A DNA stretch of 64,000 nt. Origin: Caprimulgus europaeus (Eukaryota > Chordata > Aves > Caprimulgiformes > Caprimulgidae). The notes below the pieces were generated by a model. It made no database searches. It worked only from the letters and a program-made list of their open reading frames with translations, and was not told where the DNA came from. This document shows, piece by piece, positions 51,421 to 63,839 of this stretch (position 1 is its first letter; the number at the start of each line of letters is the position of its first letter). Location: positions 72,191,723 to 72,255,722 of the forward strand of contig OU015526.1 of assembly GCA_907165065.1 (NCBI GenBank). The letters are read 5' to 3'. Position numbers and translations under genes: made by a program.

Positions 51421-52035
51421 TGGAGGGGTCCAAAGAAATTTTTTTAAATGTCATAATTTCCTAGAGCAAACTTGTGAAAGATGGTGGAGAGTGTTGTTGG
51501 CTTTCGCCATAATAATTCTTTTTTTTGCTGACATATGAGGAATTTGATGAAGAGGCCTAAAATGACCAATCCTGGGGGAACAAAGGGGGGAAGTTGAGGA
51601 ACTGTGGAGGTATAAACACCACTGCATCCACCATCTGGAGAGAACCAGACTGGTGGTCTGGAGGTCAGATAACCCCTTCACCAGGGTTGAAGAGGTCGCT
51701 CTGAAGAAGACTGTGGGCCTTCCTGCCAAGGACCTTTCCCACAACCACCAGACAGTAGTGCACATGCACAAAAAGGTAAGATTTTATCTTAATAAGTCCC
51801 CGAAAGTAATTAGGATAACCCTGCCCCTTTTTAAAACTAATTATAATAACTCAACCTTAAAATGAATATGTATGTAACTAATGTGATCCTAAATGTATAT
51901 AAAGGAATAACGTATCTTTCCTGGTGTGCCTCTGACTTGGATCAAGCACACAGTGCTGTGCTTTTGCTTTACTGACTTTGTCCTCGCAAATAAAACTAAA
52001 CCTACCTTGATTACAAGGCTTGGTTGTTTATTACA
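51421..52035 (+). mobile_element. LTR-like element, plus strand
   Basis: The layout is that of a retroviral LTR. It has a possible TG start (TGGAGGGGTCC), a TATA box TATATAAA at 51896-51903, and AATAAA at 51989-51994 about 90 bp later. A short U5 then ends TTGTTTATTACA at 52035. The spacing of TATA to poly(A) signal to CA end is the main evidence. No target duplication is evident and the left end is uncertain. No internal retroviral genes are attached. A near-consensus splice donor, AAG|GTAAGA at 51774-51782, lies inside it. It differs from the other LTRs here. An ordinary promoter-plus-poly(A) coincidence is possible but less likely. Confidence 0.65.
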
Positions 52036-55000
52036 AACTTCAATAATGGTTATTTTCCAATAGAAAAATGCTTTGTCAAACCATTAGCCAACATTCATTA
52101 TTTATTAACATGAGCTTGGTATTTCAAATAAAGCAAGGAACGGGAAGTTAGACTGTTTGAATTTCTGACATAGCACTCGCTCTCTCTGAACATGGTAAGA
52201 AAATTTATCTAACTTTTAAGAATTTTCTATTTTTTTCAATGGTGCCTTGTGAGATGATTTAGTTTGAATAAGATTCACTAACACCTGAGAGCACTGTGCT
52301 TCACAGAAAGATTATTTTTAAAACCTGGTCAGCACATCTAAAAATTACTATCTGCATCACAAATATTTCAAATATTTCATTTTTTGTGCACTATCTTGCA
52401 GCTCTAAAACAAGAACAACAACACCTCCACACAGACATTTGAAGCCAAATTCTGTTCTCACTGGAATCAATTAAATTTTGTCAATTATTTTGAAAAAAGC
52501 ATGGTGGAGCCTTAAAGTACAAATGCTGTAATGAACACTAGGTATTGCAGAGATAAACAGTCTTCAGATTTCAAATAATCTTGAATCATATTGATCCTTA
52601 GTAAATTTTTTCCTAGTTTAAAAAGCCTATCAACTCTGTGTCTAACAGACTAAAATTGGGGTTTGGATCTATAGTTCCCCAATTAGCTTTTCCTTTTGCT
52701 TTTAGACTCAATTCTTTCAACTTTATGAAAAATGCTAATGTTTTCCCATACATCTTTTACACAAGACAACACTATTATGTACAAGTTGTTTTCTAAGTGG
52801 AAATGTAATCATCTTTATAAAAAGACAGATTAATGTTTGAGGGCCCAGCCTGACAAATTCTTACTTCTTAAAGGAAGAGGCAAAGATTATTACAGAAACT
52901 ATGCAAGTAATTGGTTAGATTTTTTTATTTTCTTTCAAGTGAAGGGCATTATTATTTTGTATAACATGTTTTCTAATGAGGTCAAGATTTAGCTTCTCTG
53001 CAATTTATTCCAGATTATTGTTAACTTCATAACTTTGACCTTCTATTTTCAGGAACATTGAAACAATACTCTGAAAATCAAATTACAATTTAGAGTTTAC
53101 TGACCAAGAAGATTGTATTAGAAAAACCTAAAGTCTTATTTCTTTGCTAGAATACACTAAATAAGAGTTTGTGCCTGGGCAAGGTTAATTTGTCTACAAA
53201 TGAATAATCATGGATGAATGATTGCATTTTTTGCTCAACCCTTCCTTTGATCTTCATTATAAATAACAAAGTATCTTAATAAGTCTTTATGAATCACACA
53301 AGTGAAAACATTCATTCATTACTCAGCTGTATAAAAATATACTGGCTAAAATAGACTCTAATTTCTTTATTTTTCTTACTCTTAATTTTCTTTCAATTTA
53401 TTTTGTTATATAAAAAAAACTAATCTTCAGAAATTTCACTGCCTTAGTTTTTAGATAATCATGATCACATGCAGTTTGGAAATACAGATTCAAAATGATA
53501 AACTTCAATAATACTCTATATTGCTCTACTTCTTTCAGACATATAGATGCATTTGTCTGCCTTTTCATCACATGTGGCAGTATTTAATCTTTTTCAGGAC
53601 AATACAGTAAGTATAGCCATAAAAATTCAATGTCCTATATTTGATACTGTATGTTCTTAGCCAACCAGATGAATGTTTGTTTCAACAAATTAATCTGTAA
53701 AGACAAATGAAATTTCAGTAAGAAGTTAATATTACAAAATCATCCCTAGGTGCATCCCTGGGTGCATCTCAATATACATCATAAAAGCTGAGAATTATCA
53801 AGTCGGACAAAATTCACAGTGGATAAAGTTACATCAAAACAAGTTTCACCCACAAAAAAATTTGAAGTGAGAGATATCAAAAGCTGAGGAAAGGATTTTT
53901 AATTGTGTTCATTTTCTTTTATCCTTTTAACTATTGAGAGCTCAGTGCTACATAAAATATCAACTTTATAAATATCTAATGTAGGACCATGTCCAGTGAC
54001 CTCCAATATTTCTAGATCAAGTCTCTTAGTAACCCAGCACATCTAATTATCACATTTGCCAAATCTTGTCTCTAACCTACCAAGATCAATGATACAAGGG
54101 GAAAACCTCTCTTCTGAAACTGAATGCCAACATTCAAAAGATACTAGACCTGTCATTAAATGAAGAACCAGCACTTTTCTTCAAGCAACATATAACAGAC
54201 TTACCATGCAGTTTTATCCATGTGTTCAGCAATTTTAAGGAATTGCCAAAGTTTCAGGCTAACTGTGCACAATGAGTGTGCAGTAATTCTGATGTCTGGT
54301 GGGACTATTGAAAGTATTACGCATTGGTAAATATTTCCAATCTAGTATTCCAAGTCTTACCTCTAATAACCCTATCTATGGGTTTGTTTTGCCTTTACTA
54401 TTTCAAATAAACTTTTACTTAAGTTTGATACTATAACCAAATGTTGTAACACAATCTTCACAGTCTTTTCCTGCCACAGCCCCAAAATACCCCCCAAAAT
54501 TTAGTAATTCTTTGTGTTATGAAGTGCATCTGTCTCCCACAGGAAGACTGCTATTTGGTGGAAACTGCCTCTTTCTTGGTCAAGTTGCCTAACAAAATAT
54601 ATAGTTATTATGGTAACTTTGCTCTCAAAACCATGGGAGTTTCTTCAGCCAATTGACAAGACAGCAGAGAATGGCCAAACCACATCTTTTTCCCCACAGC
54701 AATAACAGCTATTCAAAATAAACAAAATTTAAAGCGTTTAAAGTAAAAGGATTATTTTTTAATTAACATCCTTGTCAATTAAACAATATCACACTGTTCC
54801 CCATTTGCTACCACATACCCAGAGACTTGACAGACAAGACACATCAATGAAATGGGCATCTTTACTTTTTTATAGGATAACATGAGGAAGACAGACATTG
54901 TTCAGAAGATACAACATCTGGTAACATGGACAAAGTTACAAGTATTTACTTTCATAATCACCTTGATAATTACACGTCTCTGGTATTGGACTTGCTCTGA

Positions 55001-55555
55001 TTTTTTTTTTCATTCTTTACTGTGAAATACACTCCAAAATTCACAGCGACCTTATTCACAAACATCTTGACATGATGTAACCAAGATGGGTTTCCATCAC
55101 TGAGACCTCTAAAGACTTGGAGGAGCATTTTGTCTGATACTATAATATCTTGTCTATGAACTCACAATGGCATCCTCAGGAGATTCTTATGATCACAAAA
55201 AAAGCCTACTGGTGTGATAAAGAAATTTTCAGCACTATAAAATGTAATAAGGAAAATTAAATTAATTTTTGTTTTAACCTCAACTATTTCCAAGTCTTTT
55301 TTTTAAAGCAGAAAAACCTTATCTATCCTCACAGACTAGACTTACTTACAAACTAGACCCAAAGTACTCACAACTACAACCCCAAATTTGTGCATTCTTT
55401 ATCAATTTGAGTTATGGATGAAGATTTCCAACATTGTACAGCTTAGTCATCGTACAACGGGATTTCCAAGAGGTGCTGCTCACAAAAAGGTGCTCCAGAT
55501 ATATGATTAGAAGTGTCAGAAAGAAAAGCAGTCAAAAGATGGAGCTTCTTTTTTA

Positions 55556-55588
55556 AAACAAACAAACAAACAAACAAACAAACAAAAC
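55556..55588. repeat. (AAAC)7 microsatellite
   Basis: Seven perfect AAAC units plus a degraded end. Confidence 0.92.
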
Positions 55589-57256
55589 CCCAAAAAACTT
55601 GGAACCCTTTCATCTTTTAAAGACCTGTTTATTCCAGTCAAACATATATGTGTGTTTTGCTGTTGCTATATGTTTGTTAGTTTGGTTTTGATTTTTTTTT
55701 CTTTTAAAAATAAAAAAGGGTGATACTTTTTCCTCTAAGAATGACAAAGGGAAAGTCTCAACTTTTTGACTTTAGCTTTACTTACAAAATTCAGGTCATA
55801 GGAAACCTCTGCTAAGCTCCCTCCTCTCTCTGAAACAGATTCAAGTGGTAGCTGAGGGTTTTTTCAGGCAAAAGCAAGACAGTTAAAGCAGTTAAACCTG
55901 CACCCTGGTGAGCTGTCTTCTCCCTGCATAAGGAGTTGGCACAATGAGATGGGAGGAAGAGGTGGTGAAAGGCACACCTCATGCACTTGCCTTGTCAGCT
56001 ACTTGATAGCTCAGCTAGGGGAAGGATGGGTGTGATGAGCACGTTCTGAGCAATTTTGCTTGGTCAGCTTAGTCAGTGAGATGGATGAAGGTTACTGTAT
56101 TTGCACATACAGACTTGTTGTGACATTTGAAGGCTGAGAGTCTTTTCAGTAAACCCCAACATAAAACCAGTCATCTAGAGAGCTTTTAGTCAAAACCTGC
56201 TGTGTAGAAAGAGGCAACATGTGAGCAAGAGCTTCATTTTACTTCAGAGGGTCATAATTTCAGATGCAAGACACAAGCAAATGTCAAAACCCTTGTCAAA
56301 TGTTAAACCCTTAAGCCATTTTTTGTAGCGCGGGATCTAATTGCCTATAAATCATGCTGTGTTATCTATTTAGCACATAAAGCTCATCTATAAATACATA
56401 ACTGTTTTAAAATTCATATTCCTGCATGGCACTGAATAAATCGAATTGGAAATATGGCAGAGCTTTCTCTTTGTTTTAAAGCTCCAGATTCAAAAGAAAA
56501 TACTTTAAAGTGGGGTATCTATTTTTTTGGTGTAGGGTTTTTATTTTTGAAAATCAGTCTGCTTCTAAGCTTTTAAATTTGTATGAAGATTCAGTATAAC
56601 GTAGTCTCAGGAATAACTCCAATGTTTTTCTTAAGTTGCATTAAGGAAAGGTCATCACAGCTAGATATGTTGCACTAATAGCAATGCCATTTACAGTATT
56701 TATTTGCTCTCAGAAAAGAAAAAAAAATCGCAACACATCATCTTCCACTATGTTCAGTTAATCTATATAGCCATAAGAACTGTGTATCTCATATACTGCT
56801 TGCTGCCTTGCTGGGACAGTTAACAACAGTACTTAAGCAATACATCTACTGCTTTGTGACTGCATGCAAAATAATCCAGTAGTAAGGTGTTTTATCCAGA
56901 AAAGTGGTATATCAACAGTTGCTAGCCATCCCACCTCATCCTTGGAATTTATGGAAGATCACAGCTATAATTTATTGTACTGTGACTGAGAGTCCATCAA
57001 GTATTAGAGTTCATCTCTTCTGTGATTTAAACCACCTACACAACTGCTTTAGAGCTATTTCTGAGATTCCCTAAGCTGTTTAAGTCTGTATGAATCATGA
57101 AGCCAGTGAAAGTTTTATAAAGTTTCACTGTTCTTAATTTATTTTTTTAATATCTAGAACAAAGGAGAGCTCCAGCCTAGGTTTTTTGGTGGTACACAGA
57201 GAAGAGCATAGCTGAGCCATCTGGGTCAACTTTGTTCTCTTTTCTGACATTGACCT

Positions 57257-57421
57257 TCAGTGCAACAAAAGTCTGGGCACACCAGCCCCAGCGCTCATGC
57301 ACACTATGGGATCACTCCTGGGCTGTGTCGTGACCATGGTTAATCCACATAGCTTACAGAGGAGGAGCAGAATAAGATAGACACATTCGTAGGCCATAGT
57401 GCACAATCTAGGACTATTCAG
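57257..57421 (-). other. Exon-like interval with signal-peptide-like frame (candidate), minus strand
   Basis: On the minus strand a long T-rich tract (CTTTTTCTTTTTTTTTTTCAG) ends with AG at 57423-57422. About 24 nt later an ATG at 57397-57395 opens a 46-codon frame to a stop at 57257. Its first residues, MAYECVYLILLLLCKLCG, look like a signal peptide or membrane anchor. No partner exon, consensus donor or family match was found. The pyrimidine tract could equally be the complement of an A-rich simple repeat, which makes coincidence plausible. Confidence 0.18.
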
Positions 57422-57444
57422 CTGAAAAAAAAAAAGAAAAAGAA

Positions 57445-57510
57445 AAGGATTTGTAATGTTAAATAAAGCATTCAGCCACAAAAAAGAATTTGTAATATTA
57501 CATAAAGGAG
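57445..57510. repeat. Short tandem duplication
   Basis: AAAGGATTTGTAATGTTAAA and AAAGAATTTGTAATATTACA, about 39 bp apart, are diverged copies of one unit that continues into ATAAAG. A small local duplication next to an A-rich tract. Confidence 0.6.
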
Positions 57511-60508
57511 CCTTAAAAGAAGACAAGTCTGTTCCCAGAAACATTACACATCCCAGTACAGCCTGAGTGCCCTGGGTGGCTGGAGAACACCACTGGTGAA
57601 TAAATCTTCTCATTTAACATCATTAAGAATCTGGTATCTGGAGCTAGATCCCAAAAGGACTCTTGGAATCACCAGATGTCCTTGGCTTGGGATAACCAAC
57701 TGCAGCCAGCACCTGATATGCTTTGCTTGTCCTGTATAAGAATATGTATATATGATGCACAGTGAAATGCTGCATGTGATTATTGATACTTCGACCAAAG
57801 GGGAACTATAGCTGAACTTTAGAAAAAGCAGAAGTGTGTCTTTCAGGAGGTTAAGGGACAAGATTAACCTGCTCACAAGCTGTCCACAAGTATTTTCTCA
57901 ATAATACCGAGTTAAAGAAATAGATTCTCTTTTTATACTCAAAATAGTCCTCTAATCTTTAGCAGCAAACCAGCGGGCCAAATATTGTGCTAATAAAAGA
58001 AAAAAATACAGTACTAATGATGACTCAAACAGCCACAGAAGCCAAGCACATTGTTGTCATCTTTTGACAGTAAAGATGTAACTCACCAGGAAACCGTCAT
58101 TGCATCAGGAGTGTTTCCACTAACATCCCAACCTTCTCTACATCCCCTCCAAATACAGACTGCACAGATGTGGGGTTTTTAAAGTCTGTAGGATTACATC
58201 CCTTTCTCTCTGTGCCTAACAGCCATCACAGAGTTATAATTAGGCATAGCCAGATACGACCTACAAAATGCCTCACAAAAATGTGCCTGTTCATGTCTAT
58301 GCAGAAAGAATGGCAAGTAGAGCAGAATACAGACTTTTCTTTATAAAAGGCTCTACATGTGCTTCAGGAATAGTTAAAACAGACATATCTACTGTTATGG
58401 ATTCTGCTATTATGGCATCTAGGGCACAAGAAATTAAAATCAGAAGAAAGTGTTTCAGTCATGTGAGCCACTCGGAGCTGTCAGCATAACAGATTAGCTC
58501 TTCTACCTTTCCAGGCAAGGAACTGAGACCAGTCAGGCATATTATAAGAGAGCACTATATCTGTACTTTAGTAGGCATTCAGGCTGAAAACTTTTATTTG
58601 AAGAGTGTGGACCACTTTGAATTTCAGAGCCACAGGCCTTCACAGACTGCTCAAAAAAAGGTATAAGGAAAAAACAGCCACATTTTTAAGAGGTTTATGC
58701 AGAGCAAAAGAATACTTAATTATAAAATTAAGATTTTTTTTTTATTTCACCCTCTCTTGCATGCTTTTGTCTCATTGGAAACAAACTTATAAAATGATAG
58801 AAAACAATCTGGGACAGTCTGATAAACTAGATTGTGAACTTGTTTCCACTAGGAGAAACCTTGGTTTGGAACAGTATTTGTTTGCACACAGGCTGTCAGA
58901 CACACACTACTTTGATCTGGATAAATGTAAAAATGTTCATATTCAGTTTTGAAAGTGGAATTTAGCAGCCATTTTTAAAAGTATTGCTTTGGCTATAACA
59001 TGAGAAGCATATCACCAAGCAAAAGGATAGCCATAATTTTGTTGTAAATAAGAAAAATATAAAAAGCTTTAATAGCTAAAGGCTAATTGTAATGCTCAAT
59101 AGTATTTTATGCCTTTTTCATAAGTAAATGGCATATATGCACTGCAAAAGAAGGTTCAAGATATCATACTGTAAAGATGCTGTGCAACTGCAATAACTGC
59201 AACCAAATCGCAGTAAGTAGGGTTCTTGATTCTGCAAGGCTTCTAACACATCTTAGTTTCTCTTGATTCCAAATGTTAAATAGAAAAGTTTATAGAATTC
59301 TAAAAATAAGGTTCAGTGGTTTTCATCATTCTCAACAGAGGCATTCTAAGTCTCACTTCCAGAACTAAGTCTAATTAAAATCACTGCCATAAACTAGATC
59401 CATTGCCTCAAATTTGGAAATTCCCATTTGAGGCTCCTAGGAAAAATATAAGACAAAATTATGTGACTGAACTCAACAGGGAGACTCAGTAACACTGTAT
59501 ACTTCCAGGGAATACTAATAGCAAGCAGTTTAGAATCACCTCTACAGTTGAAATACCTTCATGAAAATGTAAGAGACAACTTAAAATAGCAATGAAAAAA
59601 GGTAAATAGAATTTGCACATTGATTATTCACAAATAGGAATGAGACTTGCAATAGCCAAATTAATCGTCCTTTCAAATTGTTCACACAGTGCTCTCTCAG
59701 TGTTCTTTTTCTGCCATCAGTCACTCAGAGTACACCTGTGTGTAACCATCCTGGCAGAGCTGTTACTGCTGCTCTGATATGGAGATGATTACCTCTCTTC
59801 TTCTGGTATTCATTTCTGGTTGAAAAATAAAAGTATAATAATCTAAAAAACCCTACAATAAATCATTGTTTTGAATTTATTTTTCCCTATTACAGATTAA
59901 AACTGCTGCAGCTTACCAGCTTTGTTTCAAGTGAAATACAAGAAATAAGCTTTCAGAGTGAATGCTATGTGACTTACATATTTGTACTTATTTAAAGATC
60001 TGGACAAAATATTAATGTGACAAGCAAATATAAGATAAGAAGTAGCTGACCACGCTAAAGTGTTAATGCACCCATCTTATTTCACAGAAGTAAAGTGACA
60101 CTTTTGTATGGTTCAAGTGGGTGACTAACTCACTATGAAAGCAAAACCTTTGCTCTGGTAGTTTATGTCATAAGAGTCACCACAGACATTAATGACTCAA
60201 GACCTCTATGAGCACAATTGTCTGAATTTCTGTGTCAAAATTTCACCAGAGTGGAATATGGAACAATTTAAGTAGTGGAAAGTAAACAAAACACTTAAGT
60301 AGTAAACAGAGTAAAAGTCCCACCTTTATTCTGCCTTTGTTGCCCAAGAGACTGAGTCATGGTGTGTAAAGTATACAAATGTGAAAAATCTTTACCAAAA
60401 GCTACATATTTAGCTTAGCTCTATTTTAAAAAATTCCTATGTTCACATGAAGATCTAAGTTTCAAGAATAAGCACATTATTTAAAAAAGACACCAAAACA
60501 AGTGAAGA

Positions 60509-61010
60509 GTCTTAGTAATTGGGGACTCCTTGATGAGAGGCACCGAGTTACCTATTTGCTGCCTGGATAATCTCTCTAGAGAGGTTTGCTGCCTGCCAGG
60601 GCCCACATTTGGGTCATCAGGAAAAGGCTAGCAGGTCGGACAAAACCAGAAGACCATTTTTATATCCATTCCTTCTCTTTCAGTCACAGGAGGCTGCAAC
60701 TAGAAAATTACAAAATATTAAAAGAGATTTCATGTCCCTTGGGAAGCTGTCAAAGGGATTGGGACCACAAGTAGTGTTCTCCTCGATCATCCCAGTTAGA
60801 GACTGGGACCCAGGCAGAAGGAGGAGAATGAATCAGTTGACTGAATGGCTGTGTAAGTGGTGTCACACTCAGGATTATGGTTACTTTGATCTTGGACCCA
60901 CCTTCAAGGGGCCAGGCATGTTGATATCAGACGGGATGCAGCTGACCAGGAGGGGCAAGGATCTTCTAGGAAGCAAGGTGGATGGGCTGATTAGCAGAGC
61001 TTTAAACTAG
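60509..61010 (+). pseudogene. CR1 ORF1 remnant (SGNH-hydrolase-type domain)
   Basis: CR1 ORF1 proteins of this group carry an SGNH/GDSL esterase-like domain thought to assist retrotransposition. Seen here: block I as VLVIGDSLMRGTE (60509 onward, catalytic-type Ser codon 60527-60529), then a frameshifted middle, then the C-terminal block. That block contains ISDGMQLTRRGKDLLG and ends RALN followed by TAG at 61008-61010. In the family the block V motif is D-G-x-H; here the His position reads Gln (CAG, 60939-60941), which would remove a catalytic residue. The two blocks are in different frames. It is followed within about 150 bp by the ORF2 remnant. Confidence 0.88.
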
Positions 61011-61159
61011 ATATGGTGGGGGAAGGGGATGTACTGTTGGGTGACAAAGAAGAGCCAGAGAACACTATCACTGTAGGAAGCAGAGGAGAAAAACCTCATA
61101 TTTGTCCCAGAGGAATTAGGGAGAACTTTTCCAAGAAGGCAACACAGCCATCAGCCCAG

Positions 61160-63839
61160 CTGAAGTGCCCCTACATCAATGCATGCATCATGGGAAATCA
61201 GCAGGAGGAGCTGGAAACCATGTTGCAAACAGAAAACTGCAATTTGGTTGGTTTCACAGAAACATGGTGGGACAAATCACATGACTGGAATGCTATGACT
61301 GAGGGCTACAAGCTTTTCAGAAGGGATAGGGAGGGCAGGGTGGGAGGGGAGTTGCCCTCTGTGTTAAGTGGATAGACTGTGAAGAGCTGCCTCTAAAAAA
61401 CAACCATGACCAGGTTGACAGCTTGTGGGTTAAAATTAGAGACCACACCGATAAAGGACATCTGTAGTCTGGGGTCTAATACAGACAGCTTGATCGAGAA
61501 CAACCTCTTGACGAGGCCTTCTTGCTTCAACTACAGGAAGCATCATGCTCACAAGCTCTCATCCTGATGGAAGATTTCAACCACCCGAATGTCTGCTGGA
61601 AAAGCAGCACGGTAGGCTGTAAATAATCCAGGAGACTCCTCACATCCATTGAGGAGAACTTCAGAAGTGAAGCATTACTGGACCTGGTGCTCACGAATGC
61701 AGAAGAGGTCATTAAAGTTGTTAAGATTGGAAGGAGTCTGGGCTGTAGTGACCATGCCCTGGTTGAGTTTGTGATCTTGAGAAATATGAGCCTGGCAAAG
61801 AGCAGAGTCAGGACTCTGAACTTCAGGAGAGCGAACTTCCAGCTATTTAAGGAATTATTGGATGGGACCCCCTGGGAAACTGTGGTTAGGGAGATAGGTA
61901 CAGAACAGAGCTGGCAGGTCTTCAAGAACACCTCCTGAGAGCACAAGTGCTCTCCATTCGCCACCATAAGAAATCAAGTAGAAGAAGCAGGAAACAAGCA
62001 TGGCTCAGCAAGAACCTGCTGATCAAACTGAGAGAAAAGAAGGAAATGTACAGGCAGTGGAAGCAGGGATGTGTAGCCTGGGAAGAATACAAGGATGCTG
62101 CCTGGATGCATAGAGATGGGATTAGGAAAGCCAAGGCACTGACAGAACTGAAATTGGTGAGGGATGTGAAAAATAACAATAAGAGATTCTTCAGGTACGC
62201 TGGCCGGAAGAGACAGGCCAAGGAAAGTGAACGTCCTCTGATAAATGACAAGGGACAGCTGGCTTCAACAGATCTGGAGAAAGCTGAGATACTCAACAAG
62301 TTCTTTCCTCAGTCTTCACTGGCAGTCAGGCTTCCCATGTCTCTCGAGTCCCTGAACCTCTAGGTGTGGGAGAGCAGAGTCCCTCCCGTGGTAAGAACAG
62401 AGCAAGTCAGAGACCGTCTCATGAAACTGAATGTGTACAAGTCTACAAGGCCAGATGACATGCAACCCAAGGTCCTGAAGGAACTGGCTGATGTGGTTGC
62501 CAAGCCACTCTCTATCACATTTGAAAAGTCATTGCTGTCAGGTGAAGTCCCTGTTGACAGGAAAAAGGGAAACATCACTCCCATTTTCAAGAAAGGGAGA
62601 AAGGAAGACATGGGGAGCTAGAGGCTGGAGAGCCTTACTTCTGTGCCTGGGCAGATCATAGAGCAGATCCTCCTGGAAGCTATGGCAAGGCACATGCGAG
62701 ATGATGAGGGCAATACGGCTTCACTAGGGGCAGATTGTGTCTGACCAATCTGGTGGCCTTCTGTGATGGAGTGATGACATTGGTGAACAAAGGAAGGGCA
62801 AAAGATGTCATCTACCTGGACTTGTGCAAGGCCTTTGACATGGTCCCACACCACATCCTTACCTCTAAATTGGAGACATACAGATTTGAAGGCTGTACTA
62901 CTCAATAGATAAAGAAATCATTGAATGTTTGTAGCCAGAGGGTTGTGGTGAATGGCTCTATGTCCAGGTGGAGGCCAGTGATGAGTGGTGTGTCCCAGGG
63001 GTCAGTCTTTGGATCAGGGCTCTTCAGCATCTTTACCAGTTACCTGGACAGTGGGATTGAGTGCACTCTCAGCCAGTTTGCTGATGACACCAAGCTAATT
63101 GGTGCAGCTGATACAATAGATGGAAGGATTGCCATCCAGAGGGAAGTAGACAAACTTGAAAAGTGGGCCCATGGGAACCTAATGAGGTTCAATAAGGCCA
63201 AGTGCAAGGTTGTGTGCTTGGGTCGGGGCAATCTCAGGTATGTGTACAGACTGGAAGAAGAACTCATTGAGAGCAGCCTTGCTGAGAAGGACTTGGGAGT
63301 CCTTGTGAAGGAGAAGCTTGGCATCGGAAAGCAACGTGTGATTGCAGCCCAGAGGTCAACTATATCCTTGGCTGCATCAAAAGAGGGGTGGCCAGAAGGG
63401 TGTCCTGGTGAAACTATCACAGAGGGCGAAGGAGGTGATTGTTCTCCTCTACTCTGCCCCTGTGAGGCCTCATCTGGAATATTGCATACAGGCCTGGAGT
63501 CCCTAACACAAGAAAGATGTAGAGCTGTTGGAGCAGGCCCAGAGGAGAACCACGAAGATGATCAGTGGGCTGGAACACCTCTCTTATGAAGAAAGGTTGA
63601 GGGAGCTGGGTTTGTTTAGCTTGGAGAAGAGAAGGTTCCAGGGAGACTTCATTGCGGCCTTCCGGTACTTGAAGGGAGCTTATAAACAGGAGGGAGAGCA
63701 ACTTTTTGCATGGGCAGATAGTGATAGGACAAGGGGAAATGGTTTTAAACTAAGAGAGAGGAGATGTAGGTTAGATATTAGGAGGAAATTTTTCACCCAG
63801 AAGGTGGTGAGGCACTGGAAGAGGTTGCCGAGAGAAGTT
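61160..63839 (+). pseudogene. CR1 ORF2 remnant (endonuclease and reverse transcriptase)
   Basis: Domains occur in the expected order over several frames. The endonuclease N-terminus (MGNQQEELETMLQ, TETWWDKSHDW) is at about 61190-61300. The mid-EN motif MEDFNHPNVCWK is at 61567, with Glu where Gly is usual before Asp-Phe-Asn. The SDH motif GCSDHALVEF (61741 on) keeps its Asp-His pair. The linker LNFRRANFQLFKELL is at about 61820, and the region before RT spans 61947-62363. RT N-terminal sequence follows (62364-62621; FKKGRKED). Around 62810 a DLCKAFD box can be read. The RT core FADD is at 63077-63088, and the C-terminal [20 protein letters not shown] lies near 63570. Several stops and frameshifts (for example TAA at 61621, and breaks near 62620-62920 and 63360-63530) make it nonfunctional. 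Confidence 0.93.

Larger units (their letters stand above)
52036..60504. other. AT-rich noncoding DNA, no gene recognised
   Basis: More than 8 kb without repeat ends or recognisable coding similarity, except the simple repeats and the single minus-strand exon-like interval listed. Patches near 55800-56170 and 57180-57420 are more GC-balanced but unidentified. A TAAT- and ATAAA-rich block at 56320-56510 is noted as a possible conserved noncoding element. Confidence 0.55.
60505..63839 (+). mobile_element. CR1 LINE retrotransposon, near full-length coding region, degraded, plus strand
   Basis: The order is ORF1 remnant (to 61010), a short gap, then ORF2 remnant with endonuclease, linker, RT and C-terminal region. 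This is the canonical CR1 arrangement. Similarity to CR1 ORF2 stops abruptly at about 63839 (after KRLPREV), so the last ~120 bp of ORF2 and the whole 3' UTR with octamer tail are absent in the window. The left edge is set by the first recognisable ORF1 block and may extend further left. Many frameshifts and stops show it is old and inactive. Confidence 0.93.

Noticed and set aside
49767..52035. LTRs at 49767-50630 and 51421-52035 as a short provirus
   Set aside because: Their sequences and termini differ, and the first has its own exact 5-bp duplication closing at 50635.
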